Assembly: GCA_019694555.1 (NCBI GenBank)
Contig: JAIBBS010000058.1
Coordinates: 1 to 42,190, forward strand
Direction: 5' to 3'
Origin: Nannocystaceae bacterium
GTDB taxonomy: Bacteria; Myxococcota_A; Polyangia; Nannocystales; Nannocystaceae
DNA length: 42,190 nucleotides
Part shown: in pieces, positions 41,363 through 42,190 of the stretch
Layout of the letters: every line of letters starts with the position of its first letter
Position numbering within the stretch: the first letter of the stretch is position 1
Program-made: the position numbers and the translations under genes
The notes under the pieces: model-generated
Told to the model about the DNA's origin: nothing
The model's database searches: none
Seen by the model: only the letters and a program-made list of their open reading frames with translations

Positions 41363-42190
41363 GCGCGACGATCCTCGAGCTCGAGGCCAACGGCCTGCGC
41401 TTCGCGTGCCTCGAGCAACGACCCGCTCCGGGGCCGGCGCCGCTGGCGTTGCTGGTCCACGGCTTCCCCGACACCGCGCACACCTGGGATGACCTCGCGC
41501 CGCGACTGGTCGCGCGGGGCTTGCGGGTCGTGGCCCCGTTCACGCGCGGCTACCACCCCACGCAGATCCCGGCGCACGACGCAGACCTCGAGACGCTCAC
41601 GCGCGACCTGGTCGCGCTCATCGAAGCGCTCGGGCACGACGACGCGCTCTTGATCGGGCACGACTGGGGCGCCGCCGCGGCCTACGGCGCCGCCGCGATC
41701 GCACCCGAGCGCGTGCGCATGCTGGTGACCATCGCGATCCCGCACCCGGCCACGCTGCGCCCGAGCCCACGCAAGCTGTGGGGCGTGCGGCACTTCCTCG
41801 CGTACAAGCTGCCCGGCGCCGCGGCGCGCTTCGCCGCCGACGACTTCGCCGCGTTGCCGGCGATCTACCGCCGCTGGTCGCCGGCGTGGCAACCGCCGCC
41901 GCACGAGTTCGACGCGGTGCGAGCCTGCTTCGCCCACGCGGGCAGCCTCGACGCGGCCATGGGCTACTACCGTGCGCTGCGGGCACGACCGGGCCCGAGC
42001 CTGCGCCGCACCATCGCGGTGCCGACCGTCGCGTTCGCGGGTCTGCACGACGGCGTGGCCGAGCCTGCGGACTTCGAACGCGCCGCGCGGATGTTCACCG
42101 GCGGCTACACCGTCGAGCGTGTGCCGGGGGGACACTTCCTGCACCGCGAGCACCCGGACGTGTTCGCCGAGCGCCTGCTCGCGCACGTGT
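41359..42190 (+). CDS. Alpha/beta hydrolase, epoxide hydrolase-like (3' cut)
   Basis: At least 277 residues; the frame is still open at the last base, so the C-terminus is missing. HGFPDTAHTW (34-43) is the oxyanion loop. IGHDWGA has an Asp nucleophile at 102 in place of Ser, as in epoxide hydrolases and haloalkane dehalogenases. FTRGYHP resembles the RGYG-S block of epoxide hydrolases. GLHDGVAEPADF and GGHFLHREHPDVFAERL supply the second acid and the catalytic histidine. RRWSPAW lies in the cap. The likely reaction is opening of an epoxide, but the substrate is not clear. Translated from an ATGA overlap with the upstream esterase, so both are made together. Confidence 0.9.
   Translation, partial: MSATILELEANGLRFACLEQRPAPGPAPLALLVHGFPDTAHTWDDLAPRLVARGLRVVAPFTRGYHPTQIPAHDADLETLTRDLVALIEALGHDDALLIGHDWGAAAAYGAAAIAPERVRMLVTIAIPHPATLRPSPRKLWGVRHFLAYKLPGAAARFAADDFAALPAIYRRWSPAWQPPPHEFDAVRACFAHAGSLDAAMGYYRALRARPGPSLRRTIAVPTVAFAGLHDGVAEPADFERAARMFTGGYTVERVPGGHFLHREHPDVFAERLLAHV

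Overview
The window is very GC-rich (around 70 % by eye) and densely coded: 31 genes or gene parts, with no gap over about 230 bases. The content points to a myxobacterium (Myxococcota), perhaps the Nannocystaceae/Nannocystales group. It carries four Ser/Thr protein kinases (one cut by the window edge), two sigma-54 activators with FHA domains, many lipoproteins with Gly/Ser/Asp-rich tethers, a Myxococcus-type disulfide-repeat protein and DUF1592/DUF1552 proteins. The lineage is inferred from gene content, not from a marker tree. I see no tRNA, rRNA, CRISPR array, insertion sequence, prophage or replication origin.

Layout, left half. 1-1769: end of a membrane protein with a PEGA domain (probably a Ser/Thr kinase), overlapping an FHA/sigma-54 activator. 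1811-2798: parvulin prolyl isomerase and msrA, convergent. 3016-6509: a three-gene export module (CXXCH lipoprotein, Tat-exported DUF1501-like protein, small lipoprotein). 6560-9439: a lipoprotein and an SUV3-like RNA helicase, stop to stop. 9473-12597: a conserved hypothetical, a TetR regulator with a candidate operator, and cysS. 12663-15119: a Ser/Thr kinase with an unusual extracytoplasmic part. 15275-16849: a lipoprotein with a charged stalk and three copies of a four-cysteine domain. 16934-19763: a tail-anchored protein facing a membrane-anchored FHA protein and a repeat-rich membrane protein. 19813-23930: a divergent pair, TPR Ser/Thr kinase and FHA/sigma-54 activator.

Right half. 24019-28447: an operon DUF1592 cytochrome-like lipoprotein, DUF1552 protein, JmjC/cupin oxygenase. 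28675-33662: an operon disulfide-repeat lipoprotein, TPR Ser/Thr kinase, ECF sigma factor, membrane-anchored putative anti-sigma protein. 33729-36464: a small membrane protein and a large HTTM-family membrane protein. 36683-40459: a CAP-domain lipoprotein, a TPR/retropepsin-like lipoprotein and a UPF0104-type membrane protein. 40682-end: two overlapping alpha/beta hydrolases, the second cut by the window edge.

Two themes recur. One is Ser/Thr phosphorylation placed beside transcription factors that could read it (FHA activators, ECF sigma). The other is sets of exported proteins of unknown function that probably work at the cell envelope. Several start codons lie only 8-12 bases behind a TAnnnT hexamer, which suggests leaderless or very short-leader mRNAs. 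Most gene junctions carry perfect inverted repeats without a T-tract. The best candidates for undescribed biology are the triple four-cysteine lipoprotein, the lipoprotein-kinase-ECF-anti-sigma operon, the kinase with the LytR_C-like tail and the DUF1592-DUF1552-JmjC operon.
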